A stretch of 64,000 nt of DNA, from the NCBI GenBank assembly GCA_020205615.1, contig CM035168.1:2249830-2313829 (forward strand), written 5' to 3'. Under the pieces are notes generated by a model. That model made no database searches. It was not told where the DNA came from and saw only the letters and a list, made by a program, of their open reading frames with translations. The position numbers and the translations under genes are program-made. This document shows positions 45,613-56,911 of this stretch, in pieces (position 1 is the first letter of the stretch; each line of letters opens with the position of its first letter). Source of the DNA: Panax quinquefolius (taxonomy: Eukaryota; Streptophyta; Magnoliopsida; Apiales; Araliaceae).

Positions 45613-46391
45613 TTAGAATAAAATAAATTTTATAATTAATAACATATCATAATTATGGTAACTAAAATTAAATTAAATAATTTTAACTTCACCGGGCCAA
45701 ATACAAGAAACTTTATAATATAATTTTTGACTCAACACATTATTGGGCAATTCAATCGACATAAATTATTAAATAGGACATTATAATAAAAAACAATATT
45801 AAAAAAACTAAACCAAGTAATTTAGATTCCGTTCCAAATACTCGCAAAAATTTTAAATTTCACAAAATGCCAAGATATTATCAGTTTATAATTTATATTA
45901 CCGATAATCAAATACCCAGATAACATGTATTTTGCTTCAATGGGTCGTCCCTCAAGCAACTCAGTCTCCAAAGAAACCCTTTGCAACTATGGGAAGTGCA
46001 GTCTCCAATGGCAACTCTGGATTATAATATTTACTTGACAAGATTTAACCACATCATGTAGCTTTTTAAATCACAATGAACACATAAAACTAACAGCTTC
46101 AAAAAAGGTGAAACCTTCCAATAAATTTCAATTCCTTCTTAATAAAGGGGAAATCAACTAGTGTCTACTTTATCTTCTTACTTAAATCAAATGAATCCTC
46201 CACAAAGGAGACCATAATAAAATTGAGACAAGGAAAAAAGAAATACATGTGAATCTTCCATGAAACTGCAAGCAGTGATCCCACTGGGAAACATATTATT
46301 CACTAGCGGATTCAACCATCCATACTAAGCAAAATGATACAATTCTTAGATCACTCGCTTTTATCAGCATCAGGTGAGGAAGCAAGCAATA
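45613..46391. other. Spacer and 3' untranslated region of the RING-H2 gene
   Basis: AT-rich, with no coding potential. The part next to 46391 should be the 3' UTR of the minus-strand RING-H2 gene. I could not fix a cleavage site. Confidence 0.5.
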
Positions 46392-46535
46392 TCATGGCTT
46401 TTCTCTAGTACCCATGGCCGTCGTTTTACATATGGGGCACAAATTCTTTTGTGTTAGCCATTGTTTAATACAGTCGACGTGAAAATCATGCCCACACTCC
46501 AGCTTTCCAACTACATCTTCATCGTTGTACTCCTC
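46392..46535 (-). CDS. MBR2: MBR-like gene, terminal exon with most of the RING-H2 finger
   Basis: 47 codons and TGA. It contains LECGHDFHVDCIKQWL and CPICK, that is the remaining six zinc ligands, and the conserved WL that contacts the E2 enzyme. Ends GTREKP. Confidence 0.94.
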   Translation of the reverse strand, partial: EEYNDEDVVGKLECGHDFHVDCIKQWLTQKNLCPICKTTAMGTREKP

Positions 46536-49500
46536 CTGGAAAGCAATTACAAATTTGTTATATAGATTACAAGAAAAATATCATATAACATAAAGTTTGG
46601 ATGCAAAATTATCCTACGAGGAGCAGCAAAGGAAAAAGAGAGAGATCAATACCTGGCATATGCAGCAAGGTTCTGCATCCTCCTGTTCTGTCTTAACCAA
46701 TGCATACTTGCTCTGCTTCAGACAGCTTGAAATGGTTTCTTCACTTAATCCGGTATTTACATTTCCTATGCGTTCTTCCAGCACCAACAATTCCTGGAGA
46801 ACCAGTAAATTTAGTGTCAACCAACAACAATCAACATGAAAAAAATGTGAATGAATCCTCAATTACCTCATATGACATGTTATCAACATCGAGCCTCATA
46901 TCCCTATGCCTGTCATGAATATCGCCCATCCCAAAGACGGACTGATTAAGGATCATCACATCCTATCACAAGAGTAGAAGCAACGACTGAATTCCACCAA
47001 GTAATTTAATTGGAGAACAAAAAGTTATTATGATATGAACTAGGAAACCCCAAAACTTTATTTGTTGATACACCAAAATAGATGACATGCACACCAAAAA
47101 AAAGATGTTGAAACTAACCTCAAATCGCAAGCCCTCACCCCTGCGCATGAGATCTAAGACATTGCGAATCTGCTGCACACAAAACAGAACTGTCAGCCAT
47201 GGCTTTAAGGTCGCATATTTGTTTCCAAATTTTGGAAGGAAAAAAAAAAATCTTAGCACAAACTAGGAAAACAAAAGAAACAACAAACATGCAGACCAAA
47301 AAGTTTCTTTACAAGCTTAAAAAAGAAAAGAAAACATATTGTAAACATAATTCCTTATTCAGAAATGAAATTGCCTACTGTTGAGATTCATCTATATTAC
47401 AAGTCTGCCTCAATTTCAGCTTAGATCACTAATTTCAAACCCAAACAGGCAATAATATACATAAATACTCCTGAAATCCCATTCAAAACCATTACTACAC
47501 ATTCTCAAGGTTGGAGATTGTTTATGGCTTCATCAACACAGAAAAACCGGTTCAGTAGAGTGCCCAAAGAATCAAATGCACCACAAGAAGTCCAAAACCA
47601 ATATTTAGCCTGAACTGACTATATCAGACTTCACCCTTGCAGTTATTTAGGCTTAAGGTTCACATGACCAAACTACATCAAACGGGGTGAGCAACTGAAA
47701 TCACGAAAAAGGGGAAACATGAGGAAACAAGGTGAGAGGAAAGGCAATCAAGCTTGTCAAGTCGTCGCCTAGGCGACGCATAGGCTTCCAAGCTGTGCAG
47801 AAGTTGCAAGGCATTGTCACGACTTGGAGAATGCTGCAAAAGCGAGCACTTTGGCTTGGTAGTCGTTGCTTTGGGTCGCCTAGGCGACGCCTTGGACGTC
47901 TACCGAGTAAGGTGTACGCTTAAGTATCTAAACTGAATGGGTTTTGTTTTGAACCCTAAGAGAGAGAACGAGCTGTCTGCTGCCTAGCTAACGAGCTTCA
48001 AATTAAATCAAGAGAGAGAGACTTCGCTTCTCATGCAAAACCTTAGGGCAGAGATTCGCTGTGACTGCTGGACTTTGTTTGCTTCTCCTCTTCCGAGAAG
48101 ATGCGACACCGACGGTGGTAGTTTAAGAGGAAGAGAGATAAATCTGAATGGGTTTACTTGTAACTCACTACCAAGACCCAAAAGTTAAAACATGTGGCCC
48201 ATGTTATTATTCCTAGTAGTTAAAGCATTAAACATGTGGCACATAGTATTATTCCATTCATGTAAATGAGACACGTGCTGTTTACTACTAAATGGTAGTA
48301 AGTATAATAAATTATGTATACAGTAAATTACATCACATAATTTATATTAACAGTTTATTATATACATGATAAATAAATATTAATATTATATCAGTAGTTC
48401 AATACTTCAGTCAAGTAGCATAATAAATTAGTATTATATTTTTGTTATGTATTATGTTTTACTATATTAGTATAATATAACATCTTACTTATATTATAAT
48501 ATATTTAATTTATTATTCATGAAATTTAATATTATTTAATATAATCAATAATAATTTTAACTTATAATTTTAATATTTTAATAAGTAATTTAATTTTTAT
48601 TTTACTATTGAAGTTAAATTTGTCTATTCTAAGTATTTTTTTTTGTTTTAGTATATGTTAGAGTTTATAACTTGTTCTGTAATATTAATTGTATATACTT
48701 GGTATATATAATATACTTGACTAATTTTTTTATGTTTAATGTATTTGTGAATTTGAAATATATAAATGTGTGTGTGTGTATATATATATATGTGTGTGTG
48801 TGTGTATTTAATGTATAAAATCCACGTTGTAAATAATCTATCGCCTTATGGACAACTACACCGACCCACCTTAGCGCCTTAACAATTATGAAGGCAATTA
48901 TTTATTTACACAAAATACAGAGATTACTGTAAATACAAATAGAGTTTTATGTTGTGTCTTCAGGTTAAACAAGAAACTCAGTATTAAGTTCTAGGTTCAT
49001 CGAATACGTGAAGACTAATGGAGAAGATATACAGATAGGAATTCTCGATATTGCAAGTTACTGACGCAACGGTGTAGTATAATTCTAAGGCCTTTCTGGA
49101 TTTCTGAGCAACACAAGTTACTCTAACAAAAACTATCGGGGCTTAAATAATAACTGTAAATGACACGCACTAATTTCCACTAAAGAAAATATTATGTCTT
49201 TATGTTTCATGTGATTCAATTAATAACTAAATAATCAGGAGTTCTAAATAGAATTTTAGATAAGCACCTTGAACCTAGGGGTCCAGTTTGTGTTGGACCC
49301 CAACTCTTATTTTAATTTCTTATAGTACGGGCAACCAATCAAACCCTGCACATCAAAATCAAATTCCATTCCAATCAACAACTTGGAGGTATGGCTTAGT
49401 GGCTCAAGGCATTGGTTTGCTAAATCGATATAAAAGAAGATTGTATCATGGGTTTGAATCTCATTTCCTCCAACACAAAAGTGAAACGGGCAGACAGAAT

Positions 49501-52500
49501 TACTTGAGAGAAAGAACCTCTTGGTGGAGTCCAATCCCAGAAAGAATTTGGAGTTCAAGATTGTTTCCTTTATTGAAGAGTCATAGGAGAAAGTTCTCAA
49601 TCCTATATATAGCCGGATAAGACTAATCGGGAAGAACAGAACTAGCTGAAGACGTGAAAGAAATAATGAAACAATAAGAATGTTTCGTTAAATGAGTACA
49701 AGTTGTATGCATTGTTTTGAACTAAACAAAGTAAAACAGAGTAATTAGACTTTAAATCACCTCTTTATTTTTAAATTTGAATGAAATAATTAAACAATTG
49801 GAAGAACGTGAATTGTACGCATTCAAAACTCTTTGGATGCTAAACAAAGTAGAAAGAAGTAATAAGACTTTACATTACCTCTTCGTTTACAAATTTAAAG
49901 GAAATAATGAAACAATAATAAGGTTTCGCTAAATGAAGAACTCTACAAGTTGTACGCATTCAAAATTTGGACCAGAACACTTCTTTTGCTTTCTTATGCT
50001 ATTATATGCATTATATAATTGAAAGTTGAAACCCCTGGTCTTGCAAACAAAAGTTATATCCTACAATAACAATATGATTTACAAATAAGTACAACATGAT
50101 TCAGTTTGACCAAAATGATTTGTAGTTGTATTACATAACTGGTCCAGAAATTTGTTCTCTGATTTGTAGAAGAGTAATCAAGTCCACTCCTATTTTAAAA
50201 AATTGACTTGGTTTTATAAAAGTGACAAAAAGTTTGGGGGCATCCAAATTGGAGAGTAGGCCTCATTTGGTACAGTGGGAGGGACTACAAAATTAGTATC
50301 TAAGAATAGGAGAGGTTTAGACAAGAAAGAGCAGAAGACAAACATGAACATGTTTTTAAGTTGAGAACATTTATGACTAGTCCTCGTTCAGGAAAACAAT
50401 AACTAGAGGCAAAATTTTTCCTCTCATTTGTACAAGAGTAATCTACAGCACTCCTATTTACAAAATTGACTTGGTTTTATAAAAAATGATAAAAAGTTTG
50501 GGCCATAAAACCAGTACTTCTGAACCATAACAGCTGCTAAGGAGAATAATGAACAAAAAAACACAGCAGGTAAGCTTACCAATCCACACACACAAAAATA
50601 GAACGAAAAACTAAAGCAGCTAACCTTTACCAAAGAAAACCTAGGGACAAATATAGCACATACAACATATTTAGGAGAACCTCTCTACTTCCAATTTATT
50701 TATTACATTCTACATCAAGCATAGTAACTAGCATATTGGAATAAATGAACAAGTTTATAATTACTGAAATGTCTCCAGTGGAAACCAAAAATCTAGATGT
50801 GGCAGCAAACTATAATATGATAAGATACATATTATAAAAATTCAAAAGAACCACACTTTTGAAACAATCATTTCAAAAGGGATGGAGCAGAATACTAGGG
50901 AATAAACAATCCTTTCAAAAATGGGATGGATCAGACTACTAGGGAAATAAAATACTTTAGGTAGAATTAATCCAGTATGTTGATGCAAGAAATGAGTGTG
51001 CAATAATGATGAAAAGTGATTATGGTTGTTACTGAAATATAAATACTTTAGGGAGAATTAAAATCGCAAATAAAATCAATATTGGACATGATTACAAAAT
51101 TTCATTTTATTAAATTAAATATTTAGCTTCACCATCCATAAACTAAAATAGAGTCAAAGATTGCTATAATTATATTATCTGATCCATTCGGATAATCTAA
51201 TTTATTAAGACATCAACAAGGTATAAAACAACCTATATTTATAAATGTTATGGTATTTAATCTAAATTATAATTTCAGCCACTTTTAATAGAATGTTTAA
51301 GATGTTGTCATAGCATTAGTTTCACGAGAAAAGTTTCATGGCAATATCATAACAAAATTTTGAAACACACCTCGGATACGAGCCTACTTCTTCCTTCATT
51401 GGCAGTAGCCAAAGTTCGGAGTGAATAGGGAATTCCAAAAGCACCATCAAGGTGTCTATCCAATAACATTGCTGACCTTGAGTGAGACAAATGATGTCCT
51501 TGGTCTCCAGATGAAGGTGCCACCTCTTGGGAGGAAGCAGAAGAACCTGAACGGGGTGGAGAAATATTAATGTTTTGGCCTCCAGACTCGGGACCAGAAG
51601 AGGACAACAATGATTGGCGGACGAATTCTGACAGCCTCCTTGGATATTGTGGAGAATTACGATGAGGAACCCAGTTAGGACCAGAGGTTTGATGGACACC
51701 GGACGTCGAGCCACTCCGAGAAGAAGCAATAGAATTTCCACCAGGTAAACTCCAGTTAACTGGACTTTGGGCTGAATTTCTCATCCCAGAAGCTGGTACA
51801 AACATAGGATGCCCCAATATATTTCTTGGTATGCTTCTTGAGCTTGATTCCTCATGAGATGCATTATCTCTCTCACCAGTAACTGGAAAACTTGATGAAC
51901 TTCCAGGTCTTGAGCTGGAACTTCTGTTCCACCTAGAAGATTGCAGATTTCGACGCATAGCAGGAACATGAGCTAGAAGAGACTGACCTTGAGGACTTGT
52001 ACTGTCTGCTACCGTTGCTGATCTCAAGTCCAAAGCATTATAAAGGGGAAGAAGTCTCGATGATTGATGGGAAGATGAAACATTAGACAGCCCAACAGCA
52101 CTCCCTGCCGCAAACACATTAGTAGATATAGAATCTTCTTGATGCGAAGAATTAATCCTTAAGCGGAAATTTCTGCGGGAACTTTCTGCACTTCCTGCTG
52201 CGCTTAAAGCAGGAGGGATATCAGAAGCAACACCTCCAACACCCAGTCCAAGTCTTGGGTTTACCTGCTCCGGTTGACTAACACCAATACTGCTTTCTGA
52301 TGGGCCTAATATAGTTAAGCTGCTACCAGTATTACGCCGAGCAGGAACAGTATGCCATACACTACCTTCTGCGTGCTGAAAGTAGTTCGAACTTCCACTT
52401 CCAGAAGATTGTCCAATGTTTCCTTCAATAGCTTTTCTTTTGCAGGATAAACGGCGACCATCTAGTGAATAGCCTGGCCTGCCATCATTCTCCTCCATAT

Positions 52501-53104
52501 ATTCACCACTTCGCAACCCAAAAGGATTAGAAGAACTACTACCAGATTGCACCAGAGAATTTTCTGATGAACCAGACCTAAATACAAGAGGACACTCCAC
52601 GATCTGACAATCATCAACACCCTGTCCCTCAAATCCTGCATTTATGTTAAGATCTTGAGAAAAAGAATCAGAACTAGAACTCTGTAGAAACAAAGGACCA
52701 CTAGCAATCTGATTGCTACTTAGATTAACATTAACATCGTTCAGTGAAAGACCAATTGGTCCATATTGTTGATCTTCTAAAATGGGGCCAACTCCAGCAC
52801 TCATTGAAGATGCCCATGAATTTTCTGCTTTCTGTTCATTGTGACTGAGCTGGTTTTGCACAGCACTAGAACTGGGTTCACCCATACTCCATCCACTTAA
52901 ATTTTGCCCTTCGGGAATTGTAGAATTAAGATATGCAACACCTGTATTATTGGGTGAGATGTAATCTGAAAGACGATTTGATGCAGAATTCCGCATGTTA
53001 TTCCAGCAAATATGCTGATCTATACCTGCTTCACTTGGCGTAGACCCATGATCAAAGCCTAAGCTTTCAGGCAAAGAACCAATAGCACTCCTTTGCCCTT
53101 GCAT
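46392..53104 (-). CDS. MBR2: RING-H2 E3 ubiquitin ligase, MBR1/MBR2 (HIP1/RHG1A-like) family
   Basis: Coding exons are 53104-51371, 47172-47119, 46962-46867, 46793-46653 and 46535-46392, all with GT-AG borders and all joined in phase, giving 722 codons. The start is ATG at 53104 (MQGQRSAIGSLPES), the N-terminus expected for the family; the upstream in-frame GTG is not used. Residues 1-580 are Ser/Asn/Gly-rich and probably disordered. Residues 579-675 carry the conserved run from RNVLDLMRRGEGLRFE to MSYEELLVLEERIGNV. The C-terminus is a RING-H2 finger with ligands C671, C674, C689, H691, H694, C697, C708 and C711, followed by GTREKP. Arabidopsis MBR1/MBR2 bind and ubiquitinate the Mediator subunit MED25 and promote flowering. 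Which paralogue this is cannot be told. It appears intact. Confidence 0.92.
46653..46793 (-). CDS. MBR2: MBR-like gene, coding exon 4
   Basis: 47 codons from ELLVLEERIGNV to PCCICQ, including the first two zinc ligands of the RING. Donor is CAG before GTATTG. Confidence 0.92.
46867..46962 (-). CDS. MBR2: MBR-like gene, coding exon 3
   Basis: 32 codons from DVMILNQSVFG to DNMSYE, bordered by AG and GTAATT. It joins in phase to ELLVLEERIG. Confidence 0.9.
47119..47172 (-). CDS. MBR2: MBR-like gene, coding exon 2
   Basis: 18 codons, QIRNVLDLMRRGEGLRFE, with donor GAG before GTTAGT. Two adjacent AGs allow the acceptor to fall at 47172 or 47169, which would include or skip one Gln without changing the frame. 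Confidence 0.88.
48768..48804. repeat. Compound (GT)n/(TA)n microsatellite
   Basis: GTGTGTGTGTATATATATATATGTGTGTGTG inside the MBR-like intron; simple repeat with no gene. Confidence 0.85.
49385..49472 (+). pseudogene. trnS: Mitochondrial trnS(GCU)-like tRNA pseudogene (NUMT)
   Basis: The acceptor arm GGAGGTA pairs with the 3' TTTCCTCC. The D-arm reads GGCTTAGTGGCTCAAGGC, the anticodon loop TTGCTAA gives GCU, a long class-II variable arm follows, and the T-arm reads TGGGTTTGAATCTCA. The long variable arm and anticodon mark serine, and the sequence matches plant mitochondrial trnS(GCU) as I remember it, with several C-to-T and G-to-A changes including the loss of TTCGAAT. It sits in an MBR-like intron on the opposite strand and is probably silent. 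Adjacent sequence to about 49630 may also be mitochondrial. Confidence 0.75.
49659..49965 (+). repeat. Degenerate direct repeats of about 125 bp
   Basis: Three loose copies share GAAATAATGAAACAATAA, GTTGTACGCATT, CTAAACAAAGTA and AATTAGACTTTA-type blocks. They are non-coding and follow the NUMT directly. Confidence 0.55.
51371..53104 (-). CDS. MBR2: MBR-like gene, coding exon 1
   Basis: 578 codons from MQGQRS to SRLVSE, uninterrupted, ending GAG before GTGTGT. It encodes the long Ser/Gly/Asn-rich region, including SCKRKAIEGN and SSSSSRPGSSSSFP. The LSEFVRQSLL and HHLSHSRSAMLLDRHLDG blocks near its end are conserved in the family. Confidence 0.93.
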
Positions 53105-53195
53105 TAGGGCTCCAAGCACTTTGCTAAAAAATCTGGAGAGGCCTTAAATAATATCCCAGCAATGGACTGCCACTCACGAGAATCCTTTGGCAACT
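53105..53195 (-). other. MBR-like gene, 5' UTR part of exon 2
   Basis: The acceptor TTTCAG at 53196-53201 precedes this 91-bp leader, which is contiguous with the ATG at 53104. Family members commonly have an intron in the leader. Confidence 0.65.
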
Positions 53196-54374
53196 CTGAA
53201 ATTATAAAGAAATGAAAACAAAGACGTAATATTAATTAGTTAAGAATGAAAATGCATAGAATAAAATGAAGCTGAGCATTTAAGTTCGTTTGAAAAACTA
53301 AAAATTACCAAGTCTTCAAGCACACATATACTATAAACCGTGAAACTAGCAAAACCCCAAAAGTCCAATAGTATATAAGATTAAATTACTTAGCATTATA
53401 TTCAAACTTTTTCAATAACACAAGAAAATAAGAAGGAAACGGTATGGAAAAAACCTATGACAATTCCGCCACATGGAAATGACAAAACAATGAGAAATAT
53501 ACCTCCAGTGACCACAAAGTAACAATTCATAAGGGCAAAATCCAATAAGTGAAACAATCACATAGCATACCCTTATCTAAATAAGTGATTGATTAACTTA
53601 GGAACTGCATAAGATGGTTATGAGAAACCTCTTAAGCAGTTTTTAAGTATCTCAACATTTGTCAAGGGCTAAATGGGATAAGCATGAATATACCAACCCA
53701 CACCAGGACCTAGAAACTTAATTATGTAGAGCAGCTACATTATTATCTACTCCTTTTCCAATGAAAAAATAGCTTCTATAATGACATTGGTTAATGGTAT
53801 AAAGCAAAAAAAATAAAAATTAGGCCAAAAGGGTCTCACCTCTTACTTATTGACAGAGAGAACTAACCATCTATAATCAAATTTTGTAAAAAATACAACC
53901 AATTCAAGCAAATTGAGGAATAGTGGGTACAGTCCACAACTTTAAGCAACAACAAGAATATATAAACTAAAAAGATGCAAAATTTACCAGCGGGAACACC
54001 AAAATCCACAAACACAAAATTCAAAACCCCCAATTAACATAATTGAGCAGCATTATTACTGAGACATGAGAATAGCGGAAATACATCAGAAAGTAATGTT
54101 GTCCATATGCTCCACACATTAGGAGAATCAAAACTATGAGCCACATCTCATTCACAAATCGGCTAAACAACAAAAGATCTAACCATTCATACAACAAATT
54201 TGAGCATATATAACATAAAATAGATTTACAAAATATCACTACTAAAATTTAAAAAATAAAAAAATAAAAAGCATGAATTTTTCACATAAAACCCAACACA
54301 AGAACCCAGAAAATAAAACAAAATCAACAGAAACAAATTGGATATGTATTATGATCAAAGATTGATAAACATAC
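53196..54374 (-). other. MBR-like gene, 5' leader intron
   Basis: About 1.18 kb, with donor GTATGT at 54374-54369 and acceptor TTTCAG. No coding potential. The segment 54059-54200 is duplicated in inverted orientation at 57775-57916. Confidence 0.6.
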
Positions 54375-54519
54375 CAACCAAAGAACAGCAGATTAGATGA
54401 TGGATCTACTGTAAAAAAAACTCCAAAAAAATTACATATGAATCACCCTTTCTCCCTGTTTGTTCTCAGATTCTTGTTTTCAATCTAGAACAAAAGAAAA
54501 TTGTTGGATTATTTAAAGA

Positions 54520-54555
<36 letters not shown>

Positions 54556-54700
54556 AAGATAAAAGAGAGAAGGGGGAGAGGAAGAGAAAGAGGGTTTGAG
54601 GGAGAGATGAGAATGAAATGGTGGGTGTGGGAAAGACAAAGAGGGGAGGAATTAAAGAGGGCAGTAATGTTTAATTTACGAAATAACCCAGTGAAAAGAA
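54375..54700 (-). promoter_or_regulatory. MBR-like gene, leader exon and core promoter region
   Basis: On the minus strand this is strongly CT-rich, with a CTTT microsatellite (54531-54562) and TTCTCTC runs, typical of plant 5' leaders and Y-patch core promoters. The transcription start cannot be set from sequence; TTTAAATA near 54510 and CTTAAATAG near 54755 are both weak TATA candidates. Confidence 0.45.
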
Positions 54701-54991
54701 ATACATAATGTTGAGAGAGAGAATGAAAAAGTCTTTGAGGCCTTGATGGGCTCCCTATTTAAGCAGTTTCTTTCCAAGCAGAAGGATAGAGAGAACGAGA
54801 AATTCAATTCAATTCAATATACTAATCCTCCTCCTCGGCTCCTCCTATATGCTTACATACAACTCACCTAGAGGTGTCCTCTTGAGCTGCTTACCAAATG
54901 CCTCTTGTCTCCATCTTCCTTTTTCACTCTCTAAAAAAAATTCTCTCTCTATGAAACTTTTCTCTCACTAGAAATTGAAACTCGTTCTTCA

Positions 54992-55075
54992 ATGCGCGCA
55001 AGCACCTCCTCTGTATTTTTGGTAATTTCCCTCTGCCTTTTACTACTAAGCATTGTTGGTATTAGTATATTCTAA
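54992..55075 (+). CDS. 27-codon ORF resembling a signal peptide
   Basis: ATG at 54992 opens MRASTSSVFLVISLCLLLLS and ends IVGISIF before TAA. The composition, a basic N-terminus, then about 17 hydrophobic residues, is that of a secretory signal peptide. It lies downstream of CTCCTATATGC and a CT-rich leader, and is transcriptionally divergent from the MBR-like gene. Alternatively it is the first exon of a secreted-peptide gene, since ATTTTTG/GTAATT is a possible donor, or a chance ORF. No downstream partner exon was recognised. Confidence 0.3.
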   Translation: MRASTSSVFLVISLCLLLLSIVGISIF

Positions 55076-56559
55076 AAGAACAAAAAATATAAATATGTGA
55101 AAAAAATGGAATTTATGGCAATAGGCATAAAGTGGTATCTAATTATCTACTATTTTCTTTGGTGTATTTAAGTTTCCTTTTTAAATTTTGATATTGTTTT
55201 TAAAATTTCACTTTAATTTATTTTCTTTTTTAATTTCGCTGCAAAACAAAATTTATTTTATTTCGTAGTAGGGTGCTAATGAAAATTTTGTTACACAAAT
55301 ATAATTTTCACATTCATAAATCATGTTTCAAATGTTTATTAATTTCTTCTTTTATCTCCAAATAAATGACTTAATTATCATATTTACGCAAATTAAATAT
55401 GTCAAGTTGAATAAAAGAATATTATTAATTTTATCCTTATATAATGTTTTAATGCAATATTAATATATACACATGTTAAATTAAAATTTTAAAATATATA
55501 AATTAAAGTCAAAATATCAAAACTAGTTTATATTTTGACAATCGAAAATCATTTCTTTAACCCAACACTAATTTTCTACCATTTTGCTTATTTGGTGAAT
55601 TTTATTTATTGCTAAATGATCTTATCCTTATGTCTTAATTAATATTGCTACCTTAAACTTTACAAGTCATTCCACTTCACTACTTGATATTTTATTTTAT
55701 TTTCAATTAAGGGATTCAACTAATAATTTATTTTAATTGGATTGAATAGAAAGTGCCACATCATAATTTAATTTAAGTATGTGGCATCGTACACGTGGAA
55801 GTTAAATCATTATATGATTTAAAAGGAGACCTACAACAAAATTATAGGGCAAAATCGTAATTCGATATATATTTATAGAGATAAATTAAAATACAAATAA
55901 AAGATGAAGAAGATATTAAAAAAACATCTAGAATTTGAATAAGAACGAAAAAGATATTTGTTATTCACAAAGGCACAAATAGATCAAAAAAAAAAGGTTG
56001 AATAAATTTTTTACAACTTTTGGTTTAGAGAATTATTATCAATGTTAAATTAAATAAATTAGTTTAATAATTAAACACAATGGAATGATGTTTTAAAAAT
56101 CTCTTCAAAGATTAATAAGAAATTACAGTTCTAAATTTAGTGTAAGAGAATGTAGACAAGTTACGGGAATAAAACGTAGAGCATAAAAAGTAAGTGCAGG
56201 AATGTATAAATAACACAAAGATTTTTAAGAGCTAATGAAGGGTAATCACTCAGAGTACAGTTCATAAAGAATTTTTTATATCTGGTTCACTAAGAATTCC
56301 TCAAGTTCCACAGACTTGGATTAAACTGATCACTAAGATCACAATTACAAAGAAATTGAATGATTTGAGACGCTCTTAAGTAACGTTAAGCTTCTTGATC
56401 ACGTGGCTTGACAGTAGATGAGATTTTTAAATTATAGAGTGAGTAGACTATGAGCATAGACAGGAAACACTTCGACTTGATCACTTTTTATCTTTTTTGT
56501 GAAAATTGATATTTTCACAATATTTTTTTATACTTCAATATGAAAAGTGTCATTATAAA

Positions 56560-56640
56560 TGCACAGTGACGATGAAAACCATCGCTATAGGTTCTATAGC
56601 GACGATTTTCATGTAAAGATCATTTTCTGTTGTGAATTTA
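56560..56640. repeat. Short inverted repeat, CACTA-like end
   Basis: GATGAAAACCATCGCTATAG and CTATAGCGACGATTTTCATG form a near-perfect hairpin separated by GTT. It is followed by CATTTTCTGTTGTG, whose complement CACAACAGAAAATG resembles CACTA-type transposon ends. Probably a fragment of such an element. Confidence 0.45.
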
Positions 56641-56761
56641 TTAATTTTCTTTGTTTTAGGTTCGCCTTTTATACATTCACCTTGGCATATTCTCGTTGTG
56701 ATCTGACCATTATTCCATTCTAACTTGGACACATATCGATATCCAATTGTTTAACTTCGAA

Positions 56762-56911
56762 ATGGTGTTGACTAGGACCACTTCAGGGCAAATGTTATCA
56801 TTAGAAGATATAGCTGTTAGACACAATTTCAGGAATACCTTGTCCTTATCGACAACCTTCAAGGAGATCATTCTTGGGATCTTCAATCCTAAGTGTATGA
56901 TATTGTCATAA
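56762..56911 (+). other. 49-codon frame, possible retroelement gag start
   Basis: The frame MVLTRTTSGQMLSLEDIAVR is followed by HNFRNTLSLSTTFKEIIL and a stop. Openings of the MVxTR type are common at the start of plant LTR-element gag proteins, but no further gag or pol is found. It may be a short captured fragment. Confidence 0.2.

Larger units (their letters stand above)
47173..51370 (-). other. Large coding intron of the MBR-like gene
   Basis: About 4.2 kb with GT-AG ends. It contains a GC-richer block with two CCTAGG palindromes (47730-47935), a leader-like CT/GA-rich stretch (47940-48180), a mixed GT/AT microsatellite (48768-48804), a mitochondrial tRNA insertion (49385) and short direct repeats (49660-49960 and 50185/50445). 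Confidence 0.75.

Noticed and set aside
49288..49620. 110-codon frame over the mitochondrial insertion
   Set aside because: It crosses the tRNA sequence and is a chance frame.
53105..53119. Extension of the MBR-like protein to an upstream in-frame GTG
   Set aside because: Plant genes start at ATG; MQGQRS at 53104 matches the expected N-terminus of the family.
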